Shown one piece after another: positions 22,561 to 38,248 of a DNA stretch of 64,000 nucleotides (the stretch's first letter is position 1; each line of letters opens with the position of its first letter). The notes under the pieces were generated by a model. The model ran no database searches. It was not told the origin of the DNA and saw only the letters and a list, made by a program, of their open reading frames with translations. The position numbers were made by a program, and so were the translations under genes. Location: assembly GCF_021018805.1 (NCBI RefSeq), contig NC_086258.1, positions 7,169,081 to 7,233,080 on the forward strand, written 5' to 3'. This DNA is from Prinia subflava. Taxonomy: Eukaryota; Chordata; Aves; Passeriformes; Cisticolidae.

Positions 22561-24809
22561 GATTAACTCTTGCTCAGTCACCGTCACAGCGCAGCAGCCC
22601 CCGGCCCAGCTGGGGAAGGGGCTCTGCAGCCTCTGGGAACACCGGGGACAGCCCTGTCCCCTGTCCCCAGGGCCAAACCTGCACTGGTGACAGGAGCCAG
22701 GAGAGCCCCGCGCTGTCCCTCAGCAGCACCCAGCGGGGTGGGACGAACAGCAACTCCCAAAGCTGCCACAGTCCTAAATCCACCCCTGGGTTGTGACTGA
22801 GCCTTGTGAGGAGGGGACTGTAAATGCAGTTGGCATCAGGGACCTCCTCTTGACTGATGGATTTGTGAACAGTCTGGAAATCGGGGTTTGAGGGCAGACA
22901 CACAGAGAGAAGGAGTTTGCACTGCTCAGGGGTCTGTGCACAGGATTTCCTGCCTGCCCTGGGAGCCACAGAAAAATCATTGGAACCCCACTTGTCCAGG
23001 TGATGTAGGAAGGACATCACATATGGGCAGAATGAGGCACATTTCTGCCTTGGGGAGTCTGGTTCTGAAACAATTTAATAAAACAATAGCATTAATAGTA
23101 ATAATAGTGGTAATAATTTAGTGTCATTAGAACATGAGTAGCAGTGCATCTGTAGCTGCTGGCAGCCCCAAGGATGGCCTAGGAGTGACACATCTGTCCC
23201 CAGGGCCTTGGCTGGGCATGGCACAATACAGGACCTGCTCTGGTGTGAGGACTGTACCTCACACACAAACACCCCCCAAAATCTTGCACATCATCAGGAA
23301 ATTCATCTAATCTGGGGACTTCCTTGTGGTTATTTGAAGGCAGGTGCTTTTTTAAAGGGCAAGACCAGCCCAAACCTGTCCCTGTGTGGCTGATCCAAAT
23401 CCTGATTCTAATCCCACTCCCAGCCCTGTTCCCAGTCCTGTTCCCAGTCCCAAATACAACCCAGCACTGCTCCTGAACCCAGTGCAAATTTCCAACCCAA
23501 ACGTGTTCTCCTGGTTGAACAGGGATGCTGCCAGAGCCCAGGAGCCAACACAAACACTGCGAGGAGCTGGCAAACCCCGTCGGGGTCTTGGCACCATTTC
23601 TCAGCAGGACCAGTTCCTGCACATCCCTTGTTCTGGTCCAGCCCAAAGACAGACTTGGCCCAGCCTTATGGATGGTGAACACTGTAAAACTGAATTTGCC
23701 CCCAGTGCCGGCTCTCAGTGCTGGGAGGAGACAGGGCAGAGCAGGAGCCCCTCACCCAGGGCCAGGCAGGGCGAGCAGCCCCCAGCTCAGCCGCGTTGCC
23801 TCCCCGAGTTGGGGGCAGGCTGCGACCGGGGCTGATGCTGATTTTGTTGCCGGGCTTGTCCTCCTCTGAAGTCCTTTTGTTCCGCTGCCCCGATCGCAGC
23901 CGGCCCCGAGCCTGCAGGGCCGGGGGCAGGAGGTGCTGGGGGCCCTGCCTGCGCCGCTGCCCGACAGCTGGCAGCCGCGCTTCCCAGGGGGGGCTCTCCC
24001 CTCCTTGGTCGCCTCCAAGCTGCCGGCCAAGGGCGGCTTTGGAAGAGGGACAAGATGCAGCTGACTGGCCGGGAAGGTGGGGAACAGAAGAAATCGAGTA
24101 TTTGAGAAATAACCGGCGACATCGCTTTAAAGTGACGCAGCTTCGCGCAGCCGGGTGTGGACATTTTCCCGTCTCCGCGGCGAAGGGTCTATCCACGGGA
24201 AAAGCCCCTAAATAAACCCTCGAGGAGACAGCAACCGGTCTGACCGCGAGGAAGGTGGGAATCCTCCGTGAGCCAGTCCCTCTCCAGCCTGGGAGACCAA
24301 CAACAGCAAAGCCCCGACGGGGCGGGAGGGAAATTGGTGTCTCCGGCAGAAACGGGCGGGACGGGGCAGCCCTGCCTGAGGCCATCGGGGTTTTATTTAA
24401 AATGCGATCGACGGCAGAAAAAACCCGCTCTGAGTGAGGTCCCTTCCCAGTTGCACCAGTAGGTTCCGCCGCCGGGCGCTGGCAGAGCGGGCAGAGCGGT
24501 GCCCGGTGCTCGCAGGGCCGGGCGGGGGGCGCGGCTGCCCGGCCGCCCCGCGGACCTCTCTGCTCGGCCACAACCTATTTCCAGGGCATGCAACGAAATT
24601 CGCAGCTCCGAGGCTCATCTAAGGCTTAGGAGCAGCCGCCTCAGTGCTGCGGGTTTTGGAAGGGTTTCGGTGCTTTTTCTTTCCCTTGTTTTTTGTGGTT
24701 TTTTTTTTTTTGGGTTTTTTTTTTCCCTGTTTTTTTTAAATATGTTTTTTGTTTGTTTTTAATTTTAACGCCCAGCAAAACTTTCCCTGCTCGGGAGGGA
24801 CCGGCAGAT

Positions 24810-25000
24810 CAGCTAATTGCGGGGGGAGGCGCGCAGAAAGCAGTAACCCCTCGATACCCCACCCAACCCACACCCCCCCGCCCTCCGCGGCTAATCATCC
24901 CATTAAGAGCCCCATCAGCGGGATAATGACAGCAAAAGAGGGCGGAAACCGCCCGGAAAGCGCGGGGATCCGGGCGACAATTAATTCCCCTTAATCAAGC
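24810..25000. promoter_or_regulatory. Homeodomain-site cluster upstream of BARHL1
   Basis: Within GC-rich DNA sits an AT-type cluster: TAATTG at 24814, TAATCA at 24892, cattaag near 24901, ggataatgac near 24921, CAATTAATT at 24978 and TTAATC at 24991. It lies 0.86-1.05 kb upstream of the BARHL1 start codon. Such sites suit LIM, OTX or Bar-type homeodomain proteins, including BARHL1 itself. Confidence 0.5.
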
Positions 25001-25172
25001 TCCGAGGTGTCGCCTGTTGGGGAGCGACATCCCCCCAAACGCCTGGCGGCCAATGGGCGCCCTGACACGGGATGGGTGGGGGGCGCGGGGGTCCCCCAGC
25101 CGGAGCTGCCCCAGTTCAGCTTTTCCCCCAAATTCCCCCGTTCCCCCCGCGGGGAGGGCGCGGCGCTCCCGC

Positions 25173-25288
25173 CGCTGTCCGAGGTGCTGAAGGCACCGCC
25201 GGCTCCGGAGCGACTCCGGCGCTGTCCGAGGTGCTGCTGGCTCCGGAGTGACTCCGGTTTCCTCCCCCCGGCGCTGTCCGAGGTGCTG
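25173..25288 (+). repeat. Promoter-proximal tandem repeat, three copies
   Basis: The segment gctgtccgaggtgctg occurs three times (within 25173-25190, 25219-25236 and 25271-25288). It is interleaved with two copies of ggctccggag(c/t)gactccgg. The unit is about 46-52 bp. The repeat lies roughly 600 bp upstream of the BARHL1 start codon. Confidence 0.85.
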
Positions 25289-25614
25289 GCGGGGAAGGGG
25301 GGCGCCGCGGCGGCCCGGAGACTGGCCACCCCCTCCGCCCTCCCCTCGCCCTTCCCCATTGATTTCTGGATCATTAAGTGGTTAAGGCGCTGCGAAGCCT
25401 TCACTATCGATCGCTGCCTCCCCACCTCCGGCTGGGAACCCCCGGGCTGCCCCCCAGCCCCGCGCCGCCGCGGCTCCGGGCACGGGTGGGGTGGCCGGGA
25501 CCCCGGGTGAGGTTGGGGTCCGTCCCCCCTCACCCCACCCCCTTCGCGGCCAAAGTTTGACTCTGCCTCCCTCTCCCCCCCTCTCCTGTCTGTCTGTGAG
25601 TGCAGCTGGGCGCG

Positions 25615-25644
25615 ATGCTGAAGACGGAGCAGCCCTGGATCTAA
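25615..25644 (+). CDS. Upstream ORF 1 in the probable BARHL1 5' leader (9 codons)
   Basis: ATG with G at -3 opens a nine-residue frame (MLKTEQPWI) ending in TAA, about 218 bases before the BARHL1 start. Whether it is transcribed depends on the true start site, which I cannot place. If it is in the mRNA it would be expected to reduce initiation at the main start. Confidence 0.4.
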   Translation: MLKTEQPWI

Positions 25645-25689
25645 CGCGCGGCGCCTCGAAGAGCCTTGCAGCGATTGTTGCCCGGATCC

Positions 25690-25800
25690 CAGACTGAACT
25701 TTGCTCTTTTTATTTTTTCCTTTTTACCTCGTTTTTATTCATTTTTTTTTCTTTCGTCTTTTCGTTTTTCCCTCCTGTTATTGTTAATTATCGTTACCAA
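25690..25800 (+). promoter_or_regulatory. Pyrimidine/T-rich tract before the BARHL1 start
   Basis: About 100 bases dominated by T with some C (ctctttttattttttcc onward) sit between upstream ORF 1 and the BARHL1 start codon, within otherwise GC-rich DNA. No AG follows closely, so it does not look like an intron acceptor. It may be a leader element bound by pyrimidine-tract proteins. Confidence 0.4.
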
Positions 25801-25827
25801 CCCGCCTCCGCCGCGCCCTCCCCGCCA

Positions 25828-25839
25828 ATGCCCGTGTGA
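25828..25839 (+). CDS. Upstream ORF 2, minimal (MPV-stop)
   Basis: ATG CCC GTG TGA ends 22 bases before the BARHL1 ATG, with C at -3 (weak context). It is a minimal upstream ORF from which reinitiation or leaky scanning would be needed. Confidence 0.35.
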   Translation: MPV

Positions 25840-25861
25840 GCGCCGGCACCTCGCGGGGGCC

Positions 25862-31540
<5,679 letters not shown>

Positions 31541-32094
31541 GCCTCGGGGAGCCCCGGGGAGCCCCGCCCGCACCCACCGGGCAGGGGGGCTGGAGGGGGC
31601 CACCCCACACTTCTGGGGCCGCGAGCAAGAGACAGACTCCCGCTCATCCCCAAATATATATATATATATATATAAAATTATAAATGAGACCATCCCCTCC
31701 TTTTTTAAAAAATAATATATAAAGAATGCAAGAATCAAGGACAGCCTTGGCAGGACGGAGCCGGCAGAGCTGCCCCTCACCCCGCAGGGCACTCGCCACC
31801 TTCAGCCCCTTGTGCCCCCGACGGCAGCGGGGCCGCTGCGTGTCCCCAGCCCGGCGTGGGACCGCGCCGGGAGCACGGGCGGGGCTGGATGCTCCGGGGG
31901 GGCTTCGCTTCTCCGCCCCCTCCCCAGGAACAGTCAGGGGAGCCGAGCCACACCTGCCACGGGCGGCTCCGGGGAGACCCCTCCCCTCTTTCTGCGGCTC
32001 CCCGACCCCGGGGCAGCGGTGCCGCCGCCGGGAAGGACCGTGGGGTGGCCCGGGCCGATGGCCCCAGCGAGACTTTGGGACGTCCGTAACTCAG

Positions 32095-32183
32095 CTAAAA
32101 AAAAAAAAAAAAAAAAAAAAAAGATACCCTAAAAAAACTTAAAAAAAAAAAAAAAAGAAAAAAGAAAAACGAAAAAAAAAAAA
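32095..32183 (+). repeat. A-run cluster inside the BARHL1 3' UTR
   Basis: Several near-pure A runs are separated by short interruptions such as gataccct and cttaa. They look like slippage-expanded oligo(A). They could cause internal oligo(dT) priming and so false 3' ends in cDNA data. Confidence 0.85.
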
Positions 32184-32364
32184 GCGGTGGAATGTAAATA
32201 CGGTGCAAAATGTATATGAATTATTTATTTGTGAACCCTGAGGGCGTATTTGTGTAAGTGATTCTTGTCAGTCTGTATCCCGGGGCCGGCCCGGCCGGGC
32301 GGGGGGCGCGGGGGGGGCTCGGGGCGCCGCGGCCGCTCCCGCTCCCCCCTTTTTTAAATGTGGA

Positions 32365-32370
32365 AATAAA
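32365..32370 (+). terminator. BARHL1 poly(A) signal AATAAA
   Basis: A canonical hexamer in tggaaataaaacttc, about 825 bases past the stop, is followed by a pyrimidine-rich stretch. It is the first canonical AATAAA I see in the 3' UTR. Confidence 0.75.
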
Positions 32371-32518
32371 ACTTCTTTACAAACAAACGGGTCTCTCCTC
32401 CGCCGGCCCCTTCTTCCCCTCCCGCTTGTTTGCTCTGGCGGAACGGCCGCCGCCGAGGGAAGGGGAAAAGCAAAGAGGAATTTTCCCACCTCCCATCGCA
32501 CGGAGCCCCCCGCTCCCC

Positions 32519-32611
32519 GGGGCTCGGTGTCCCCAGGGGCTCGGTGTCCCCTCTGGGCTCGGTGTTCCCCCTAGCTCGGTGTCCCCCCAGGGCTCGGTGT
32601 CCCCCCGGGGC
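32519..32611 (+). repeat. GC-rich minisatellite just past the BARHL1 3' end
   Basis: Five imperfect copies of a 17-20 bp unit (ggctcggtgtcccc plus a variable spacer) start about 150 bp after the poly(A) signal. Confidence 0.85.
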
Positions 32612-32704
32612 CCGGCTCCAGTGCCGGCATGCGGGACCGGCCGCGGGGCCATCGGCGGGAGTGGGGCGGGGGGACCGGCACAGCCCCCGGGCGCGGCGAT
32701 AGCC

Positions 32705-32830
32705 GCGACTCCGGTGAATTAATAACGCTAATCTTAAGTGTATAATTGCCTAAGTGCTTTAAATGATCGCTTTGGAAAATGGATTGTTTCCACCCTTTAA
32801 AAGTGTCGCTCATCTGGCCGCGGCCAGCGG
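32705..32830. promoter_or_regulatory. Candidate BARHL1 3' element, part 1
   Basis: An AT-type island in GC-rich DNA has gaattaataacgctaatc, TAATTG at 32743, ctttaaatgatcgc and an E-box CATCTG at 32811. It is 0.34-0.46 kb past the BARHL1 poly(A) signal. I remember work on mouse Barhl1 describing 3' control sequence with homeodomain and ATOH1-type sites. Equivalence to this block is inference. Confidence 0.45.
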
Positions 32831-32908
32831 GCCCGGCAGCTGGTGCCCGGGACAGCCGGGCAGCGCCCGCCGGCTCGGGGAGCCGACAGATGGGCTGCGG
32901 GTCCGCCC

Positions 32909-32950
32909 GGCCCCGGCCGCTCCCCCCGGCCCCGGCCGCTCCCCCCGGCG
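32909..32950 (+). repeat. Two-copy tandem repeat, ggccccggccgctccccccc type
   Basis: Two near-identical ~20-bp C/G-rich units lie side by side downstream of BARHL1. Confidence 0.7.
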
Positions 32951-33329
32951 GGCCCGGCTGTCTGCGGAGCCCCCCCGGCACCCACCGGCCTCCAGCTCCC
33001 GCTCCTCGGGCCGGGTCCCAGCCCGGTGCCCCCGGGCCGGCTCCGTCCCCGGAGCTTTGGCCCGGCACCCCCGAGCCCCGCGGGGAGGGCGATTGTCGGC
33101 TCGGCCAAATGCACAGCCACGCCTGGGGGCGAGAGCCCCCGGCCTTTGTGCGTGGGGCCGGCTCTTTGCATGTGAATGGGGGAGTTTGGTAAATCCCCGG
33201 GCCTCGGCTGGGCGAGGAGGAGGAGGAGGAGGAAGGGGGGGTCGCTCCCAGCTCGGGGTTAATGAAGTGGGAAAGGAGTCTTTCAGAGAGGCCTGCAAAC
33301 AACCACCTCCCTGGGCAACAACCCCCGTC

Positions 33330-33670
33330 CCAAATCCTACATGGATTGACTTAAACCCAGGGGATAAGTGCTTTAAATTAATCTCATTGAATAAGAATGA
33401 GGCCAAACAAAACTCTTTAAAATCATATTAAAAATCTATCAAAGGACAACTTGCAGTGGGTGTGCTTTTCATTTTGTGAGCGCAAAGGCAAGGAGCATAC
33501 AGCAACCTTCCTCCCATTTACACAGCAGGAATGTGAATCAAAGGCATTCTCTAATATTTAATTGTCCTTGTAGCCGTAGCATATTCCTCCTCTTACATTA
33601 ATGAAGTACAAGGCTTCGTTACACGTTTGTGTAATTGCAATATTTAAATTTGCCATTTCACATCTGGAAG
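33330..33670. promoter_or_regulatory. Candidate BARHL1 3' element, part 2
   Basis: Sharp exit from the CpG domain into 340 bp of unique AT-rich sequence with tttaaattaatctcattg near 33372, TAATTG at 33559 and 33632, and CATCTG at 33661. It is free of repeats and lacks an exon. It is one of the best enhancer candidates in the window. Confidence 0.5.
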
Positions 33671-36600
33671 GAGCTGGAAGCTCCCCTGTACCAGCGGGTC
33701 TGAGCCAGCACCATCACACAGTGCCAGGGCTGGGAGACTCCAGAGTCCCGAGCAAACCTCTGCCCTGGGGAGGGGGAAAGGCTGGGCTGGGCACGGTGGG
33801 AAGGAAAGAGCAGAGGGGATGTGAGGGACGGAGCTGCTGATGCCACGGAGATCTCACAGCAGAGCCAAGCTTCAAGAAAGAACAGTTTAGGGAAGACACC
33901 ACGGGCTATAAGCAGAGAGCACTGCACCTGCCACACGAGCAGCATCACATGTGGGAGGATCTCAGCAGCCTCAAAACCTGCTGAAGGACCAATCTCACCT
34001 CCAGCCTGCGTGCAGGGACCCCGGTGGGAGCTGGGGTCACACAGCAAAACCCACCAGCACTGGCCCTGCACCTACAGCAGCCCCTGAGCAGGCTGGAAAT
34101 GTTTCCAGAGGATGGTGCCAGGTGGGCACGATCCTGGCAAGGCCCCAGGGGTAGGACAGGCTGTGCTGGGTTGAAATTACATGAAGTAAAAAAATGGAAC
34201 AGTTCAGAAGCACCAGTCCCGGCAGGGAAACCTTTGGAGTATTGCACCAGCTCTGCTCCACGGATTTCTCCAGGGTACAAAGTCCAACAGACAAGCTGCT
34301 GCTGCTGCTGGGTTCTGTCAGCTCCAGGCTCTGGATCCAGAGAGTGCAGAGGGTTTGCCAGGACCAAACACAGTCCTGGCTCTCAAGGCCCTTCCAGGCT
34401 TTTACCCAACTCGAGGGCCACCTTCCTCCCCTCCTGGCACAGCTTTAACCAGGACCAGCACCCTTGGAACAGGCACAGCAAGGGCTGCTCTGCTGGACGT
34501 GCCAACACACACAAAGTCATTGCAATCAGCAGAATTGTTTCCTCCCAGCACCAAACAAAACTCTGTCAGAATGGAGAGCCCAGAACACTGTTGCTTTTCC
34601 TGCCCTCTCCCAGGTTTATGGAGAAAACAAGGTGCTGTGAGCAGGGAGGTTCTGTTGCTTTCTGCCCTGCTTAGTTCTGGTGTTCTCAGCAGTCAGGGAC
34701 CAGTGCTGTGTCCTGTGTCTGACCCAGCCACAGTCTAACTGTGACCCCCAAGGTGACCTCCCTGCTTTTTCCTAATCCAAAGCCTTGCAGGGTGAGCTCA
34801 AGATGCTCCAGCTGCAGAGGAGAGGAGGATGTGAGCTCCTACTAAAGGTAAAGGACACGGAGCAAGAAGAGAGCTGAGAAAACACAAGAGCATCTCCTGC
34901 AATCTCGGTGTGAGAGCAGGGAAGGCAACCTCAGCTAAGCCCTGCTCTGACTCACAAGCAGCTTTGTAGGAAAGTCACACAGTGCCACTAAACCCAGGGA
35001 CTTCAGGCTGCAGGCAGTGAGGCCCTCTCCCTCCACCACAATCCAGACAGGCAAACGTGACCCAAGCCAAACCCAAAGCTGCAGTTCCACCGCCACTGCC
35101 AAACCCAGCTCCCCTCCCCTGCCAGCTCCCACCCAGCCAGGACCCCTCCAGCACACACCACAAACCTCAGAGCAAGAGGGGACAAATTCAGGGGCAGCTC
35201 AGGGCACATTCCCTGCTCCACGCCACGGGAATCCACTGTCACCCCCAGCTGCTCCTCAGTGTTTGGGTGCTCAGAGGATTTGGGAATTTCTGCACACCCA
35301 ACACCCCGGTCCTGCTGCAGGTGGAGATTTGCAGGTGGTGGAAATGAGGGAACTCTACAGCAGCTCACAGCTCCAAGCACCACAGCCTGCCCTGCCTGAA
35401 TGAAGGGATGATTTGAGTCAAATCAACCCCAAACCTATCAGGTTCTTCCCAAATTGAGTGGTGCACAAGGGTGAAGCCAGCTCAGAGCCAATGTGGAGCT
35501 GCCCAAGGGTAAGGACAGAATTTGACTCCTGCCCACCCAGCCACAATTCAAACACATTTTACTCATCAGCCTTCAAGTTCATTAGGAGAAAACTTGGCTT
35601 AGCTTCAGGTGCACGTGCATTTCTTTTAACACTTCCTTATTTAACAATCTCCTCCTCTCTCTTTCCCTAACCACACAAGCAACCCAGCCCTATCTGCTAA
35701 AGATGGTGAAGCTGAAAGAAAAAGGCACTCTTACTTTTTTTAAAAAATCACTTTATTCATCATAACCATTTGTACTGTTTCATGCCCAGTTAAGGCAGCA
35801 ATGAGATCTCCTGATGTCTCTCCTCTATGTGCTGCTGGCCTTTTTTCCTACTATTATGAATTTGCCAATAGTCCTTATTAATTCCTCTGTGACAATCAGC
35901 CAGGGGAAGGTCATGTATTTTCCCTTCACTCCCAAACTTGCACTCTCTGCATCATTCTGAGTCATTCTCATCCTCAGGGGTTTTTTTCCTGTTTAAGTTG
36001 ACATTTGCCTTAAACCTGGTTGCTCCTCCAAATAGTTCTCATAACAAAATCAGGTGCGCTTTGTTGTTATTTTATTTTAATCTAATAAATGTTTCTGAAC
36101 TTCATTCTCTCTGCAAAATCATGGTTAATTTGATACTGAAGCCTTTTTATCATCTTTCAGAAATATTCAAAAAAGTATTGCAGTGAAATCGGAGCATTTG
36201 GTAATTGCCTGGGAGGAAATAAAAATTCTGGTTTCAAAAGTTACCTTCACTTCAGAAATTAAATACTTTGGAGCTGATTGCTGCTCTCCTACAATCCTTT
36301 GTATGACTCACTACAGCCCAAAGTAGGTGCCCTCAATTCTACATTTACAAGGCATCATTTTCACCTGCTTCTCCTCCTTTTCAGTACTTTTCTTCCTTCT
36401 GACGCCTGAAATTGCCACTATTTGAGCACTTTCTGCTCCTGCATTAAACATGCCTGGCTCAGGTCACGGGTGGGCTGCTCTTCCTCACCCCTTCCCTCGA
36501 GGAAGAAACGTGCAGGGAGCAGAAAGTTGTGTTTTGTGCTCTTCTTGCCTGTGCCTTGCTTGGTGCTTGTGTTCCAGGAGGGGCTGGAAGAAGCAGAGGG

Positions 36601-37440
36601 AGGAGCACGGGGAGGGCCAGGCGGGTGCTGAGCTGCAGGAGCTGGGAGATCTGCAGGCTCTGGGGGCACTTTCCCACCCACAGGGCAGTTTGGGTTCTGT
36701 TTCACACACTGGTGGACAAGTGCCAGTCTCTGCACGCTGGGGGCCATCCTGCATCCCCTTTCCCAGTGTCCCCATTCTCTGATGGGAATGAGATGGATGG
36801 CAAATGGGAAATGCAAGAAGTGAAATCCATGAGCTCAAAACAGGCCCAGAACCCCAAAGGGTTGGGTCACTACTGGAAAGGGTTTGCAAGAGCCTGCAAA
36901 GGCTTTAATGTTCAGAGAGGTGAGAGATCTCACACTCCCTGTGTGTCACAGAATCAGGAATAACAACACGCTGCAGAACTTTGGAGGCTGCTGGGTTCCA
37001 CTGTGGCTCCTTCCCGCAGTGACAATGTTTGTTCCTGAGCTCAGGAGCTCTGACAGAGGTTCTGTGCCCATGAGCTCTGCCCCAAAGCGACCGTGTGTCA
37101 CCACACTGGAGAGTTCTCCACAATCCTGCCCTGGCATCAATGCAGGTGGCAGTTCTGAGTAACAGGACCAGGGACAGAGCTTGCACAGGGCACAGGAGGA
37201 GGTGGCAGCAATGTGGCTTCGTTAGCTGAGACTGGAGCAGAAGTGTTCCCTTCACAGTGACAGGGGACAGGGCAGATTCCCCTCTCCATGGTCACCTCCC
37301 CTGCCACGTTTACCTGGCTGGAAACAGCAAGTGAAGGGATTGTGGAGTGTTCCTTAAACAGAAAAGCACTTCCTGCCTGCACAAACTTGTTTCCCTTTAT
37401 GTTGCACACACATCATGTTTCTCTGAAAATCATATTTAAC
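33671..37440. other. Intergenic DNA between converging BARHL1 and DDX31
   Basis: I recognise no gene, RNA or repeat. 35700-36240 is AT-rich. Open frames on both strands are short and motif-free. Confidence 0.55.
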
Positions 37441-37446
37441 CTTGTT

Positions 37447-37452
37447 TTTATT
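37447..37452 (-). terminator. DDX31 poly(A) signal AATAAA (minus strand)
   Basis: The plus-strand tttatt reads AATAAA on the DDX31 strand, 260 bases past its stop codon. This implies a 3' UTR of roughly 280 bases. Confidence 0.6.
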
Positions 37453-37711
37453 ATTTTTCTTCCTCAAAAACCATCTTAGGAGCACGGCGCATCTTCAGGA
37501 GGCCACATTTAACTGCAGCAGTACAACAGGACACGCCTGGATTCCCTTCCACTCCGACCTAGGGAACGAAGGGGAGGAGGCCAAGATCCCCAGGATCCCT
37601 CCCACATTTTCCTGATAAATTGAAACACTCCTGAGCTGATTTGGCAGGTCACCCCCACCCCGGCTGAGGCACTCCAGCAGCTTTTACAGCCAATGAGTGG
37701 AAGGGCCTGGC

Positions 37712-37862
37712 TTATGTTGGAATCTGCTGGTTGCCAGCTTTCCTCTGCTTTCTCTTCTTCTTCTTGACCTTGGCTCCAGCAGTGTCCATCCCACTGGAAT
37801 ATTCAGAGCGCAGGAGCTCAGCAAGGCGGCGTTTGCCCTGGGTCTTCTTCAGCAGCTCAGGC
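37712..37862 (-). CDS. DDX31: DDX31 terminal coding exon
   Basis: The acceptor reads ctgcccag on the gene strand. The first base completes Arg, then [20 protein letters not shown] and a tail with [10 protein letters not shown] ending QQIPT-stop. The [10 protein letters not shown] segment is a family hallmark. The basic run looks like a nuclear or nucleolar localisation signal. Confidence 0.93.
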
Positions 37863-38189
37863 CTGGGCAGGGGGAAGAGCAGAGGAATTAAGGAATTAAG
37901 GAATTAAAGAATTAAGAACCCCTTCTCCTGCTGGGTGGGTTCCTGCAATGCCACTGACAGCTGCACATTAGAGAAGGAGCAGCTCCCTTTCCTTGAGGCT
38001 TGATTTGAAATTCTGCCTCATGCAGAATTAGGCATTGTTGTGACAGGTTTTCACAAAGGTGGCAAAATATCACGGCGTTTCTCAAAGCAAGCCTTTGTTC
38101 TGTACAAATGCTCTTGCAGGGGTGGCGGGGAGAAGGAGGGAAGCTTGTGTGCCTGAAGGCTGATGAATGAGGTGACACAGCAGTTTGGA

Positions 38190-38248
<59 letters not shown>

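Larger units (their letters stand above)
31541..32390 (+). other. BARHL1 3' UTR
   Basis: Runs from the stop codon to just past AATAAA at 32365. It contains a (TA)n tract at 31653-31674 and long A-runs between about 32095 and 32183. An AT-rich segment (gtatatgaattatttatttg near 32211) holds an AUUUA-type core that may affect stability. The end point is inferred from the signal. Confidence 0.75.

Noticed and set aside
21871..22587. 238-codon minus-strand frame and overlapping plus-strand frames
   Set aside because: Expected of a CpG island where stop codons are rare. Composition is Gly/Arg/Ala/Pro only, with no motif.
37744..37790. Lys-rich tail as a simple-sequence artefact
   Set aside because: The frame continues from conserved [10 protein letters not shown] to a stop with correct phase, so it is real coding sequence.
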